From Volvariella volvacea V23 (Eukaryota > Basidiomycota > Agaricomycetes > Agaricales > Pluteaceae): a stretch of DNA of 64,000 nt. Positions within the stretch are counted from its first letter, which is position 1. Every line of letters starts with the position of its first letter. A program made the translations under genes and the position numbers. Shown one piece after another: positions 22,421 through 35,300 of this stretch. The stretch is taken from positions 457,327-521,326 of the forward strand of contig KB722737.1 in NCBI GenBank assembly GCA_000349905.1, written 5' to 3'. The notes beneath the pieces are model-generated. The model did no database searches, was not told where the DNA came from, and worked only from the letters and a program-made list of their open reading frames with translations.

Positions 22421-25265
22421 ATGTCCACCGGGACCTTCCACTGGAAGCCTACAAGATCTCTTGAAGAGAGTGCGTATTGCCTATTGTGTGCTGACAGCCA
22501 GATACACTGTTCTGACCTTTCACTGACCATAGCCGAGGCTATCCTGTGCGCTTCTGGCAATCTCCACGAGATAGAAACGACCCTCGTTGATGGACGGCTA
22601 CACCGCGTATACAAGAACCTCTGGCCCTCGCTGAGAGCTTTCTGGCTCAACGCTGTCGAACAATATAGACATCGGACCTACATTGTCTTTGAGGGCCAGA
22701 GATACAGCTACCAAGAAGTGCACGATCGTGCAACCAAGGTGGCCGCCATATTTCGTGATGTATATCACATAAAAAAAGGTTTGTGCTAGGTCATTGCCTC
22801 TGTAATATATCCCTTATCTCGCGCCTTCTAGGGGATCGTGTCGGGATATGTTCTCGTAACTGTCCCGACTACCTTGTCACATTCTGGGCCTGCCGTAAGT
22901 GCTCTCAGTGTCTTAGCTTCGCGGGGGGTGCTTGACCAGAGCTTATCGTGCACAGACCTCATCGGCGCGGTTTCCGTGCTTGCTAATGCGTGCGTTTACC
23001 CGACAGTGTCATGCTGGTGCTCCACTCTAACGTAGCTCGCTTTAGTTGGCTTCCGATCGAGCCTCTCAAATTCTGCCTGTCTCATACAGACTGCAAGCTC
23101 ATCCTAGTTGACTCGGAGCGTGCTGACAGGCTAGAGCATATTGTACCTGAATTCTCTCAGATCGTCGGTATAACAGGCTTTTTAGTTTTTGAGAGTCATG
23201 AAGGGCGAGGACACTGGGAAGGCATGAAGTGCTTCAAATCGGTCGTTAATGACTATCATGGCAGTCTATCATCTATTTCGGAGCATGACCCTAAAATAAT
23301 CCCGGAGGACAATGCCACCATCATATTTACATCGGGTGGGTCTGGTCGCACCTAGTTATTGCATTTTGCTTATCGTCATAATACAGGGACGACTGGTTTA
23401 CCCAAGGGCGTACTTAGCACGCAACGACAGTTTTTGACAAATGTTCTCAACGTACGTCCATCAAACGAAGCATTCGCTCAAATACTTATGGCTTATCTGG
23501 CAGGTTCTGGTTGGCGCTTCCAGAGCAGCATTACGACGAGGAGAAGAGCTTCCTGATCCCCGGAAGTACACAGGCCCACAGAAGGGCGTGCTTGTCTGCG
23601 TGCCACTATTCCATGTGACTGGGTCTACCAGTTTCTCAGTACGTGCGACTTGTTTCTTGCGTGCAACGGCTGCCTCATAGACTTTAATAGATCATGGCTA
23701 CTTTGACTGGGGCAAAGATTATATTAACTCGGAAGTGGATTCCAGAAGAAGGCATGTCTACTTTCATCACGGTCTTAGACGCAGGTTCTGATTGACTCGC
23801 TATTCCTCCAGCCGCTCGGTAAGCTCTACAAATTGCGAGCACTACGCAGGTATTAATATAAAAATTCATAGACTAATCAAAGAAGAGAATGTTGGAGTTG
23901 CTGGTGGGTGAGTATCTAAAGGGATTTGGAGCAAACGAGTATCATAACTGACGTTATCTCAGGGTGCCTGCTATGGTAGCCGACCTAACGGAGAGCTCGC
24001 TAGTTGGTCACCCCCTGGAAGGGTTGCTATTCGGCGGTTCTCCCGCTCCAGATTCACTTGTCCCCAGGGCAAGAAAGGCCTTTCCAACTGCGACTATGTA
24101 CGTTTCATTCCGCTTTTGTTAGCGGACTCCACTTATCTCGCGTAACGTCAGGATTCAGGCATATGGGTTGACAGAAACAAATTCCATTGCTGTATCGGTG
24201 AGTCAGAACGCTAAAGGGGGATAAGCTGAGCTTCTAACACACGCCGTAGTTCGCCGGCGAAGATTATACAATTCGACCCACTAGCACGTAAGTATTCTCA
24301 TTCCTGGCGCGAGGCACATGTCAGGTTAATTGATTACTCGATCAGTGGAAGGGCATCTCCAGTCAATGACATACGAATTGTCAACGGAAACACCTGTGTT
24401 CCGCCTGGAACTGTTGGCGAAGTCTGGCTGTACGTATCTAAATTTGCTTCATAGGTGAGGTACCCACAATCGTTCTTAGGCGTGGTCCAAATGTCATGAA
24501 AGGCTATTGGCGTGACCCAGGTAGGCAATACTAGAGCGTAGCCCGTAGTTCATCAATGCTAATATTATCCGTGCAGAAGCCACACAAAAGGCCATCACCA
24601 CAGATGGGTGGTTACGAACTGGAGACTTGGGCTACCTTGACGAGGAAGGTTTTCTATATATCAAGGATAGGCGTAAGTACTTGCTCCACTGAGGAAGTGT
24701 ATTTACCAATGCCATAACAGTGAAGGATATTATCATCCGGGGAGGGGAGAATGTAGTAAGTCGCCGTCATAATTCAGGGAAGTGGTAGCTCTAAAAGCTG
24801 TGTTGTGTCAGGATTCTGTGTCAGTCGAAAACGCACTATACGCTGATCCTCGGATATTGGAAGCCGCGGCGGTTGGAGTTCCAGATGAACGACTGGGGGA
24901 ACTTGTGGCCGCTGTTGTTTCCGTCAAACCAACCTATCAGGGGCGAGTGACGGAATCCTCGCTGATTGCATTGACACGCACAAGGTGTGTGCCTTCGACT
25001 CGATTAATATCATCCGGGATAAACGTTGACACCTATTCATAGACTCCCTAGATTTGCTGTCCCTGTTATGATTGTTATCCTAAATCAGCCGTTCGGTGCG
25101 TAGATATGGCGGCGTATTATGGTCTGCAGAAGTTTCTGATACACCATGATAGAGCATACACCCTCAGGGAAAATAGTCAAAGGAGAGCTTCGGAAGATCG
25201 CAAGACGACACTGGGAATCAAGGTGTCGTGCTGGCACCGCACGGGAGCCACTTGCAAACCTTTAG
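22421..25265 (+). CDS. AMP-dependent acyl-CoA synthetase/ligase
   Basis: Adenylate-forming enzyme that activates a carboxylic acid with ATP and joins it to CoA. Exons give [16 protein letters not shown], the AMP-binding P-loop ([17 protein letters not shown], split by an intron after TSG), [15 protein letters not shown], the adenosine-binding [29 protein letters not shown], the hinge [10 protein letters not shown] and the C-terminal catalytic Lys motif [13 protein letters not shown]. The frame ends REPLANL, TAG at 25263-25265. Introns are many and some exons are very short. The N-terminal region ([15 protein letters not shown]...) precedes the usual start of the AMP-binding domain by about 60 residues. 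Substrate (fatty, aromatic or other acid) cannot be told from sequence. No peroxisomal SKL-type C-terminus is present. Confidence 0.9.
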
Positions 25266-25526
25266 CTATCGAAAAAGCACTATTTACGAACCGCTATCTA
25301 ACACAGCAATCTCCTCACAGTCTACCCACTCTAATTTTTACTCAGGATATATTTACGACAATTATGCGTTTTCTGTACTGACCAGTATACCATCTGTAGC
25401 CCCGTTATCACGCATTAGGTTTTTGACATTGCTTATTCAGGATCTTGGAATACCAAATGGAGTAGTTTTCGACCCTGTCACGTAGTGTCACGCAATTTAC
25501 GGAGTTTTATGTAGTTTGATCTCTCT

Positions 25527-27410
25527 ATGGTCGATTATGTCGCACAGTTTCGCGACCACCTCGCTCAAGTACAAGCTCACCTTAATGGAACACAGCACAA
25601 GGCGTTGCCCCCTTCGTTCATAGGCACAGCAGGATATTGGACCTCCCTGGAAAAGGACAAATTCTTTCATGGCCTCGCAATCTACTCGCGATATAGACCA
25701 GATCTTATTTCCGCGCATATAGGGACAAAGACTGTACTGGACGTATGCGTGTACTTGAACTCGTTGGAGCAAGCGGTGACTTCCACAGGAAGGCATTTCC
25801 ATAGGCGTAGGTTGGATGGTGCAATAGAGGTTTCTTCGAAGTTTATAGACTGGGAAGAACGAGAGGCTTCGGAATTGGTTGCATCTGAGTCGCGGTGGGC
25901 GAAAAAAAGGGAGCGAGGTGTTACGGAGTGGGATGAGAAGGAGTATGTCCTTAAGTCCCTGGACGAGGACTACCTCATGGCTATAGAGAGCATGCTTCGT
26001 GATGCAGAATACGCACCTGGGGAACGCTTGGATGAGCCCGACGTCAATGAGAACGAGGGCAGAGCCCCGCGGTCACAAATAGCGATGGTCATTAATCAAG
26101 GTGCGTCTCTCCTGGACCTAACTTCGGAAGGTTATCATTATGTACCACCCATATGGATAGACTCTTCCAGCATTTCGGCTGTTACAGAGCAACCTGCTAC
26201 AAAATTTGAGGCCACGCAGCTTTTGGAAGTGGAGCATACTCCAACAAACGGCGGTCAAAACACGTCTGCTTGTCTCGGCAGGGCAATAGATTCACCCACA
26301 AGGGAGCTCAGCCCAGCTTCGCGTCGCAGATATAAAAAGAGGCTTTATATGCGCCAAAAACGCGCAAAGTCCAAAGGACAAGAGGAGGTGAACGCCACCG
26401 TTCAGCGATTGCGCCCTGGACGGAAAAAGAAAGGCAAAAACCCTAGCACGTTGGGGGTGACGGGGATGGCGGAGGGTGATGAAGCGGGTGATTTTGAGAG
26501 TAGAGTTGATAGTGGTGAAGTCTCTGATGAAGAGGATACTCAGTTGGCTAAAAAGGCGGACATTGCCACCTCCCTCACTCCCCAGGCGCATAGTTCGCCC
26601 TCTCAGGACCAAATCAAGCGACTCGATCCTCAGGACGGAGAGACCAAAATCGACAAAATTAAGGAGTCCTTAATGAACCTTGGTATCACTGCTGAGACAC
26701 TACAGAACCGCGGCCTCGGCCTCTTTCATTTCTCAGCTATGAAGCGTTTGATGCAGTACGTACCCTATATCGTACAGTGTTAGCGGTGCATATTGATACA
26801 ATGGCATCCACAGATCGGATGACACAGCAGTTAAATCTATATCAAGCGATACTGTTCAACTGCTGCAAACCATTCTCACCGATTTCTTGACTGAAGTTAT
26901 ACATCGTGTGGTAATTTTGTATGAGCAAGAGCAAATGATGAAAGGGAACATTAAGGTGTGGCGTTCCTCAGGTGAGGTAAGAACCCAGGTTTTTGGCGGG
27001 ACAGAGCCGGTTGTAAATTATCTATACAGATCAATACTGGTCACGTAGACCATGCACTGAGGATGATAGGTTGGGATGCCTCTATGCCACACCCCCAAAT
27101 CCTGGACACAGAAGATCCAGATATTCTTCTAGAGGATCAGCATGAAAGCAACGATACTGCTCCCTCAACACCGAGTTTATCCCTACACCGTCAGTTGCAT
27201 ACGCCTCTCATAGTACTTCCGCATGATTCTCTTGGCGTGTTACCCTCTACAAGTGAAAATGACCTCATGGCGTTAGAAACTGATCAAGATGCTTTATCCA
27301 AAGAGATGGCTGAGGAAGAGAAGTTGGACAGGCAGGATGAAGCCATTGCAGCCGCTTACGAAGCTGATTTCTGGAAAATGACGAAGGTACTAGATAACGC
27401 AACTCAATGA
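25527..27410 (+). CDS. RRN5-like RNA polymerase I upstream activation factor subunit (probable)
   Basis: A long first exon (25527-26760) begins MVDYVAQFRDHLAQVQAHL and has a SANT/Myb-like block (GYWTSLEKDKFFHGLAIYSR...VLDVCVYLNSL), as in fungal Rrn5. A charged region follows with basic stretches (RRRYKKRLYMRQKRAKSK; RPGRKKKGKN). After introns near 26760 and 26975 comes a histone-fold-like helix pair (SISSDTVQLLQTILTDFLTEV...INTGHVDHALRMIGW), then an acidic C-terminus ending MTKVLDNATQ. In yeast, Rrn5 acts in the UAF complex at rDNA promoters. Assignment rests on domain order rather than a unique motif; another SANT-domain chromatin factor is possible. It converges with the MDR gene, only 40 bp away. 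Confidence 0.7.
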
Positions 27411-27450
27411 CGAACACTACCTATCTAAGTTACGATACTTTGTATGTATT

Positions 27451-29137
27451 TTACAGCTTGGACTTGACGTTTGCATCTTCATTTCTTACCCTTACGACAG
27501 CCTTACCCCAAGTTTCCCTTCTTTCAATTGCGCCCAAGCCTTCTGCCAGTCGTTCTAGTGGATAAATCTTGTCATATGTCACGGGCTTAACCTTGCCCGA
27601 TGCTAGCAAGCTGAGACCTTGTGAGCGCTATTCCTATCAAGATAAATGAGCACAGCCTACTCGAGTATCCCCTTCCAGACCACAGGTATTCTACTGGGCT
27701 CCTTCGCTAGACGGCCGGTTGACGTGAGACACACAACGAGTGCCAAGAAAGACGTCACCTACGAGTATATGCGCCCCAATGTAATCCTACCAATGACACG
27801 TTCTTCAATAGCACGATATTCATGGGCACCTGACGGGTGATCAAACATTTCTGCGGCTTGGCAGAGCATTTGACACGTACCTTCTCTATGTTACCCGCGG
27901 CGAATCCAATGATCAAGACCCTTCCCTTCCACGCAATACACTTCAAAGAATCTGTTGAGGTTACGATTTCACGCCAAACATAGGTATCCCAAAGGAAATA
28001 CGGAATGAAGGAATCAATCGCAGGCGAATGGGTATGTGCATGAATGAACAAACCATTCACAAGGCCAACAGGGTCATAAATGATGTTTACACCCTTTCCT
28101 TCTGTGATTTTAAGGACTTCTTGTTGCCATCCTTTGTTGGAGTAGTTTACGCCGTAGTCCGCGCCGCCTTCGCGTTTCGCAATATCTAGTTTGGCATCTG
28201 AGCCTGCAGCTGCTATGACTCGGGCTCCGAGAGCTGTTGGTAATATAAGGCGTGATATACGAGTTCCTCAGTGTCTGCAAACTGGGAAAGAGGCCAACAG
28301 GAGATTTGTTCGAGAATGAAACCTCGTTCCCGAGTACAAGCGCAGGTATAAGAAGAGGTTAATTCTGGAAAATGACTGACCCTTCGCAAGTTGCACCGCG
28401 GCAATACCAACTCCACCCGCGGCTGCCGTTACAAGCACCCAGTCACCTGTGTTCAAATTTTGTGATAAGAGCAGTAGTTAGTCACGGGGCAAACATAAGG
28501 TAGAGTAAAAGTTTGGGTTGTGTCGCGTGGGGTTGGTGGTGGCCGTTCGGACTTGGGCGAGTTGGAATTATCTACTGCTTGGATGGTCGAATACTAACCT
28601 TCTTTCAGTTCTCCGCGTCCAACAAGAGCTTCGTAACTTGTTGGCCAGGTAACGTACAGTCCTATATATCCATGCAATTCCAGTTATGCACTGTGGCATG
28701 CTATAATTTAATCATACTCACCCGCTCCCTGGTCATAGGTCAGTCCTTTTGGTAACGGCAGAAGGTCTTTCCATGCCACTGCAATGCGTTCTGCAAACGC
28801 CCCTTGGGCTGCTCCAAACACCCTGTCACCGGGTTTATACGGACATCCCTTGGGAATAGGTGAGTTGGTCGCGATTTTCCCAGCGAACTCTGTGCCAAGA
28901 ACAAATGGCAAAGGAGGTTTGTACTGGTGTTTGCCTTGCGCACGTAGAATCTACTCCCCACTAGGATTAACCGGTTGGGTGTATCGAATACATTCGATCG
29001 CTTACGTCGAAGAAATTGAGCCCAGCACTGTAAATTTCAACTAGTACTTGGTCTTGACCAACTCTGGGCTCAGGCGCGTCCGAAGAGACTGTGATCTTGG
29101 ATGGGTGTGCCAATTCTTTCACAACAAAGGCGCGCAT
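27451..29137 (-). CDS. Medium-chain dehydrogenase/reductase, NADPH:quinone oxidoreductase-like
   Basis: Start at 29137: MRAFVVKELAHPSKITV. Blocks in order are AGLNFFD, GTEFAGKIA, PYKPGDRVFGAAQGAFAE, the nucleotide-binding VLVTAAAGGVGIAAVQLAK, GADYGVNY, GVNVIYDPVG, WKGRVLIIGFAAGNIEKV and NIVLLKNVSLVGLHWGAY. The C-terminus is GKVKPVTYDKIYPLERLAEG...NEDANVKSKL (TAA 27451-27453). There are no structural or catalytic zinc ligands of classical ADHs, which fits the QOR branch of the family: NADPH-dependent reduction of quinones or enones. About seven introns. An insertion of about 15-20 residues (NGLFIHAHTHSPAIDSF...) follows DPVG; it may be a retained intron in my reading. Confidence 0.88.
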
Positions 29138-29361
29138 GACGATGTGGGGAAAGGGGAGTGGGTGCTATATTTTGCGATGTCCTCATTATGAGGCGTCGGT
29201 TAATGGATGCCCGGAAGCCGGGCTCCTCGGTGGACGGTGGAAGACTCGTGATAGAAATAGAACATATGCTTAAATCTCGATGAATGCGTAGGTGGATATA
29301 CAATGACATGCAGACTCTATGTACAAACTAATAATGCGAAATTATGTCCATTTACAACGAT

Positions 29362-32300
29362 TTAGCTGAAAGCAAATCCTTCCCCTCCTTCATTAATTGC
29401 GAGTAGCAGCTGTTGGCGCAACATTTCATACGATGAATATTGGGGCAAATCGATTTGATTGAAGCCTGTTTGAATTGATTTAGCAAATGTCAAAATCATT
29501 ACTATGGATGACGTACATGTATGGGCTTGTGGTAGCCGATCCGCCTCTCCATATGCACGATGAATGGAAAATCTTTGCACACCCTGCACGCCTTGTAATT
29601 CGGTGAAACCCCCTAAAGGAACTTTGGATGTCCCGGTGGCGAAACTGAGAACTTTGGCTCGTTCATCACGATTGAAAGATTTGAGGGCTCTCCACCACCA
29701 AACAATATTGGGATCGGAACTGGTATAACCATTGTACTCAGTTGCGGCACGCCACTCGTCCACGTCAATGTCGGGCGTTCCAGAAATAAGCAATTCTAGT
29801 TCTTGCTCGTTGAACTATGAGACATAGGGTAAGCTCACAATACTTTGAGTTTGGAATTTTGACGTACGATGGTGATGAGTTCCTTAGGAATGATCTCATA
29901 GAAACCAGCCAGAAGGTTCTCAATTTGGTCTTTAATAGACGAGTGCAGACGATATTGCGCTGAGAGCTGAACAAACTCTCGTCTGTTCTCTTGAGTTACT
30001 GGTATTGACTCTCCACCAGGCTTAAGTGGCACTATACGACTGACTCCAAACTAGACATACTGTTCAGTATTCAAGAAAGCAACACAAGTAGGAGACGTAC
30101 CTCATCAGCTTCGACGCTGAAGGTCAAATCAAGGGCTGTAGGATCATTCTCCAAAATCCAGCACAACGAGTTGTAATACTCTGGATCGACCCATTCCACG
30201 TCTTTGTAATCCACAGGCTTTCCCAAGAGCTGACGGTATAAACTTCGGGCGAAATAGGCGTCGAGGAGGCGTCCGTCGTATATGGCCTTGCCAATCACGC
30301 GACCTACGAATTTGAAGAATGATAGGTGCTCTGGGTTGACCCATGAATTCTTGTTGGGTTGGTACGTAAGTTTGTCTGCTGCACATGGTTGGAACAATGC
30401 ATTATTGGGGTCGAACATCTGGCGAGCAAGGATTTGGAACCACTCTCGGGTCACTCCACCAGCATCAACGCCTTCCTCATCGTAGAATCGTACGCTGAGC
30501 TTGCCGTACTTGATTTGATCTCCTGTCTTGCGTTGCAGGTGTTGGAAGCTATCTTCGAAAACGCGTGCACGGCGGACATTTAGCTGGATGGTGCTATGGT
30601 GCTCCCGTGTACCAGGAGGTCGTCGGTGAAGTTGTTGGTTAAAGTAATTGCGCTTGTTATCAAAGTCAAGCACGCGCGGGTTGTGAACAAGGAGAGAGAA
30701 AGAGCCACTCATTAACGATGGGTTATTTCTAACCATCAAATTGAGTATTTTGCGGTGAGCATCTGTGAAGCTGACGAAGAGATCTTCCATGCTCTCCCGA
30801 GGGGTAACTGGAGATCTAGGAGAGGCGGATGCTCGCAAAACACGGGCAGCGGATCCCGTCTTTGTTCCAACATACTTGCAGACCACCATCAACGCTTCGA
30901 TTAAGGGCAGGAGGACGGTAGCAATGTGCTCTAGGTCTGGCTTCTCCTCAATAATTGACAAACAGTCGCCCAACCTCCTCCATAAGGGTGTAAATCGGAA
31001 CGACTCATAAATCGTCTGCACTTTTTCGGCGTCTTCGCTTTCCGCTGGGCCTGGGGAGGCCGATTTCTCTCCTTTGGCAGAGTACATATAGTCGATTGTT
31101 TTAAGGACTCTTAGTAATTTCGCCTGTGTGGAAGATGCAGGAGAGAAACTGGAAGCCACGGAGCTAACGAACGCATCGCCAATTGGGGATTGAAGAGCAA
31201 CTGCAAGACGATCAAGGTCCCCGTAGAGGACTTGTCCGAACTCCTGTGCCTTGGTTTTAAGTTCTTGCGCAATAACGTCCCTAGCATCAGGAATGTGGGA
31301 GAGGTTCTGTATCAACGTTAAGCTTTGTTGGAAGGTACGACCAGAACATTCGCCGACAGTCAGGATGTTGACGATTAACCGCAGCACGCCGTGAGGGATC
31401 TGAGGAGGGTTGGGAAGTAGCATCTTTTCATCAGGAGGAGTGGTAGTCTCCACTTTAGGGGGTGCCTCTGCATCTGTTTTCAACCTGAGTGCTGTTCTAT
31501 TTCGAGGGTGGCTAACTTACTTTCAGTTGAATCAGCAGGTGTTGCATTCGGTGCTGTGGGTGCTGTGTTCGATGTTGTAGGAACCGTATTTGATGTCACG
31601 GGTGTTGTATCCGGGGGTGCATTATCACTTCGGGCAGGCTCTGCTTCCTTGGGTACTTCTGCTGGCTTACCGTCCTTAAGGCTTGACAGTGGGCGTGTCA
31701 CTGTAGCTAGTAGCCCAACCACTGATTCCATTATAGCAGGTGTGCGTAGCAATGTTTGGCGGTCAAGCAATCCCATCAGCAGGACGATTGGGTAATGCGT
31801 TTGTGCTTGTCGCTCTTTTCCTTTTCCCTTCCTTGAAACTATCTTGCGAAGTCCCGTAGGAACTTCGTGCTCGGTAAGGAAGAAGAGAGATGAAAGTTCG
31901 TTGGCACCAACAATGTGCGACATCGCCTCCAAACAACGTTGAGCAATGAATTCTGGTAGAGCTTCACCTTGAGGGACGGGAACGGGTAGGATAGGAACTA
32001 AATCGAGCTTCTCCACCTTCTGTTTTCCTGCTGACTTGGGTGTTTGGGGCTTATTGTTTTTTACTAGACATCTGGGCAAAGCTTTTGTCGACAGCAGCCA
32101 AATCACCTGTTCCATCTTGTAAGATGTTTAAGAGGAGGTTGAACAGTTCGGTCCTTGTTTTTGCGTTCTCGCATAGGTTTCCGAGTACTTTGAACAGCGT
32201 CTTCCGAACGACCTGAGGATAGAAGAGCAGGCGAAGAAGAATTGCAATGCCATTCTTATCTAACAATTGTATAGCGTCATGCTGGGGTGTGGGTTTCTTG

Positions 32301-35300
32301 GTAGGTGCAGGGATTGGCACTGCGGGTGGGACTCGAGTGCGCCAACGAGCGCGATAAGCGCTGGCCTCTGCAATCATGTGCGACGGTAAAGTTTGTATAA
32401 ACCCGTCATCCTGTTCCATCAGGACAGCTTGTCGTAAGGAGGGATCAAGGCTTGCAATGAAGCTGGCCGGGTCGATCTCTGCAGGGGCTTGGGCAGGAGG
32501 AGCCTCTTCACGCCGCCTTCTTTCTCGGTCAATGGCTTCTTGTTGTATAATCTCGGCACGAATATCAGGCGGTAGGGCGTCGAGGAATTCAGAACTAATC
32601 TGGGAGTCTGCTGGACGTTCAACTCTAGCCGCTTGTTGATCTCGTACGTGTTGATTGAGGACTTCTTCTCTCATATCCTCCGGCAATGCCTCAAGGAACG
32701 TCGGGTCAATACCTGTATCCGTGATGTCTACAGGACTGCCGTGTATGAGAACCGTAATGCGTTCGCGGGAAGTGGATCCTTCGGCTTGTGCAGGGACCGG
32801 TTGCGCCTCGCTACTGGCAGCGTTCCCTTCTGATGTTTCGGCGGCTTGAGGTATGGCGGTGGCATCTGCCATATTTGTGTCAACATCCGTAGCAGAAGTT
32901 TGAATCGTTGCAGAATCTGCTTGATTTTGTGTAGTCTCCAAAGTAGGTTGCTCTTCACCACTTGGGGGCTGTTCAACTATTTTTTGTTGGTTCCTGTCCT
33001 TCCTTGGCAGCCTCAGCGGCTTGCGCTTCTGCTTCTGCTGCTGCTGCTGCCGCCGCCTCTTTCTCTTGCTTTTCTGCAGCCTCCTTTTCCTCTCGCAGTT
33101 TCGTCTCGATAGCTTCCGGCAACAAAGCCAATGCGACATGGTTAACTAGCTTCCCACCCCTCTCTGTGGCGAATTCACCCTGAAGTACTTTCACTTCCTC
33201 CGCCCATCGTTGCAGAGTCAAGATAGGTTCCAGATCCCGGGATGTGCTGTGATCAGAGCTGGGGCGAGGCGCTCTTTCAACACGTAGTGAAGCAGAATAG
33301 AGTGGGCCACCCCTTCGAGATTGGAATAATCCACGATCAAAGTTGATTAATGCACCAGATGGTACATCAAGATGTATCTCTGCACCGGGTAGGAGACCTT
33401 GGCGGGTCATAAATTGCTGGAAGAAGTGAAGAGCACCACCACCAATAAGGTCTTCAATGGTCTGATTTATGTCGGGATTGGCCAGGATCCTATGAGGGGT
33501 CCGAGACGAACGAGATGGGATCGTGGGTGGGCCTGGTGCGGCGGCAGATGCATCGAGTAACAGGGGATGAGTCGTAGCCTCCCTGGGAGGGGCGGGGCCA
33601 TTACGGGTCCGGCCAAATAGTTGTACATCATCTATCTGAAGTCAGAAAACGTGGAAAAAGGCATATTAAGAAATACTAACCACTACCCCTGTGCCTACGA
33701 GGGACAAGGAGAGTATCTCCTCTGTTTATATATGCGTCGTAGCCGAAGACTTCTTCAGCTTCTACAGCGTTATCCAAGATGTACTCCTCTCCCTCTGACA
33801 TCATTTCAGGCTCTTCATCTTCCATGGGGAGCATATGAACGGGGTCTAATGCTTTGTTCGGTGTACAGAGGTGAGAAAGGAAAGCGAATCTACTCACGAG
33901 TGCCGCGGTCGCCGTCATCTACTTCCTCTGCAACATCACCAGCATCGCCAGCAGCCATATTCTAGGGAGAACAGTGAGCATGCTTCGAGATTAGACATGA
34001 ACCAACTTACCTGCCATACTTCCTCGTCGACTTCTTCGTCCGCATCTTCTTCGTCTTCCTGCCCTTCATCCGGTTCTTCATCAGCACCTTCTTCATCCTC
34101 ATTTTCAACTAGGTCTTCCTCCTCCTCTTCATCAACATCCTCCCAATCTTCCTCCTGATCGTCCTCTGCACCAAGTTCGTCCTCTTCTTCCTCTTCTTCT
34201 GTGTGAGAGGTATCCTCGCTTCCGGTATCCTCGTCGTAGCCCATTTCAACGTCCCCGTCTTCGTCTTCCTCGTCTTCGTCCATTTCATCTTCTCCTGCGA
34301 AATTGTCATCCATTTCCTAGATAGAAATCAACACACAACACAGGTAATCAACTCGAAGAGGGTGACTTACTCCAGCATACATGCCCAGAGCAGAGTTGCG
34401 ATATAGATCAGGCGTCTCCTCCCGCCCTTCTTCTTCATCCATATCCTCATCTTCTACGTCAGAATCCATAGAGGCTTCGCTCTCTGTTTTAATACTTTCG
34501 GTGACATCCTTACCCTTAGATGCACGGCTCATCTTGATGGCGATTTTGGTGCTACCGCAACGTTATTCAGTAATTAGGAACAGCACTTCTTGGCTACTTA
34601 CAGATATTCCAAAGGACGCAAAATTGATGTGACCAGGCCCCGTACATTAGGATAGTTGAGGTCAACTTCCGCCAAAGCATTTGTCAAAGTAGAAACGAAG
34701 TTCTTCTCAAGCATGATTTTGCCAATGTGCGTTGGAGTCTCATCCGGCGTCCTACGGGACAGATTATTGAACCGCACAGTCAGCAACCTATGGCAAAGGT
34801 CTGCCAGAGCATAAAGTCGACCGTAAGAAGCTTCAGGGTTTTCAATGGGGGTCAAGTCTTTGATTGCACGGCTAACCGTCTCCAGAACAAATTTGCGAAT
34901 GGAAACCAGTTCAGGCGAGACATCCTTCCCCTCGGGTATGGATGAAGAATCGACACAAACAGCAACAATGACGGACATGGCCCAGTTGCAAAGGGAATAT
35001 CGATCTCGTGGTTTCCCATTAGGCGGGGGAACAATATTGGGGAAATAGACGAAATCGGAAAGAAGGAAATTAAGAGTTGCGGAGCGGTGCTTGAGGGATG
35101 TCTCCTTTGCTGGAGTTTGTGTTCGCCTTTTGGTAGAATACGATAGGAATGCGGTCTTGCAAGCGTCATAGGAGAACAGTAGTTCCGCGAGGCATTGCAT
35201 CAGTAGGCACGCATAAGAGTGTAGATCGGCTAACGACTGAGGGGTTTCACTATCTGTGCTTGTAGGAGGAGCGCTGGACGCCGCTGACGTTGCTGGAGCA

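Noticed and set aside
23300..23400. Stop codon inside the AMP-binding P-loop of the acyl-CoA synthetase
   Set aside because: It lies in an intron; splicing after TSG restores [10 protein letters not shown].
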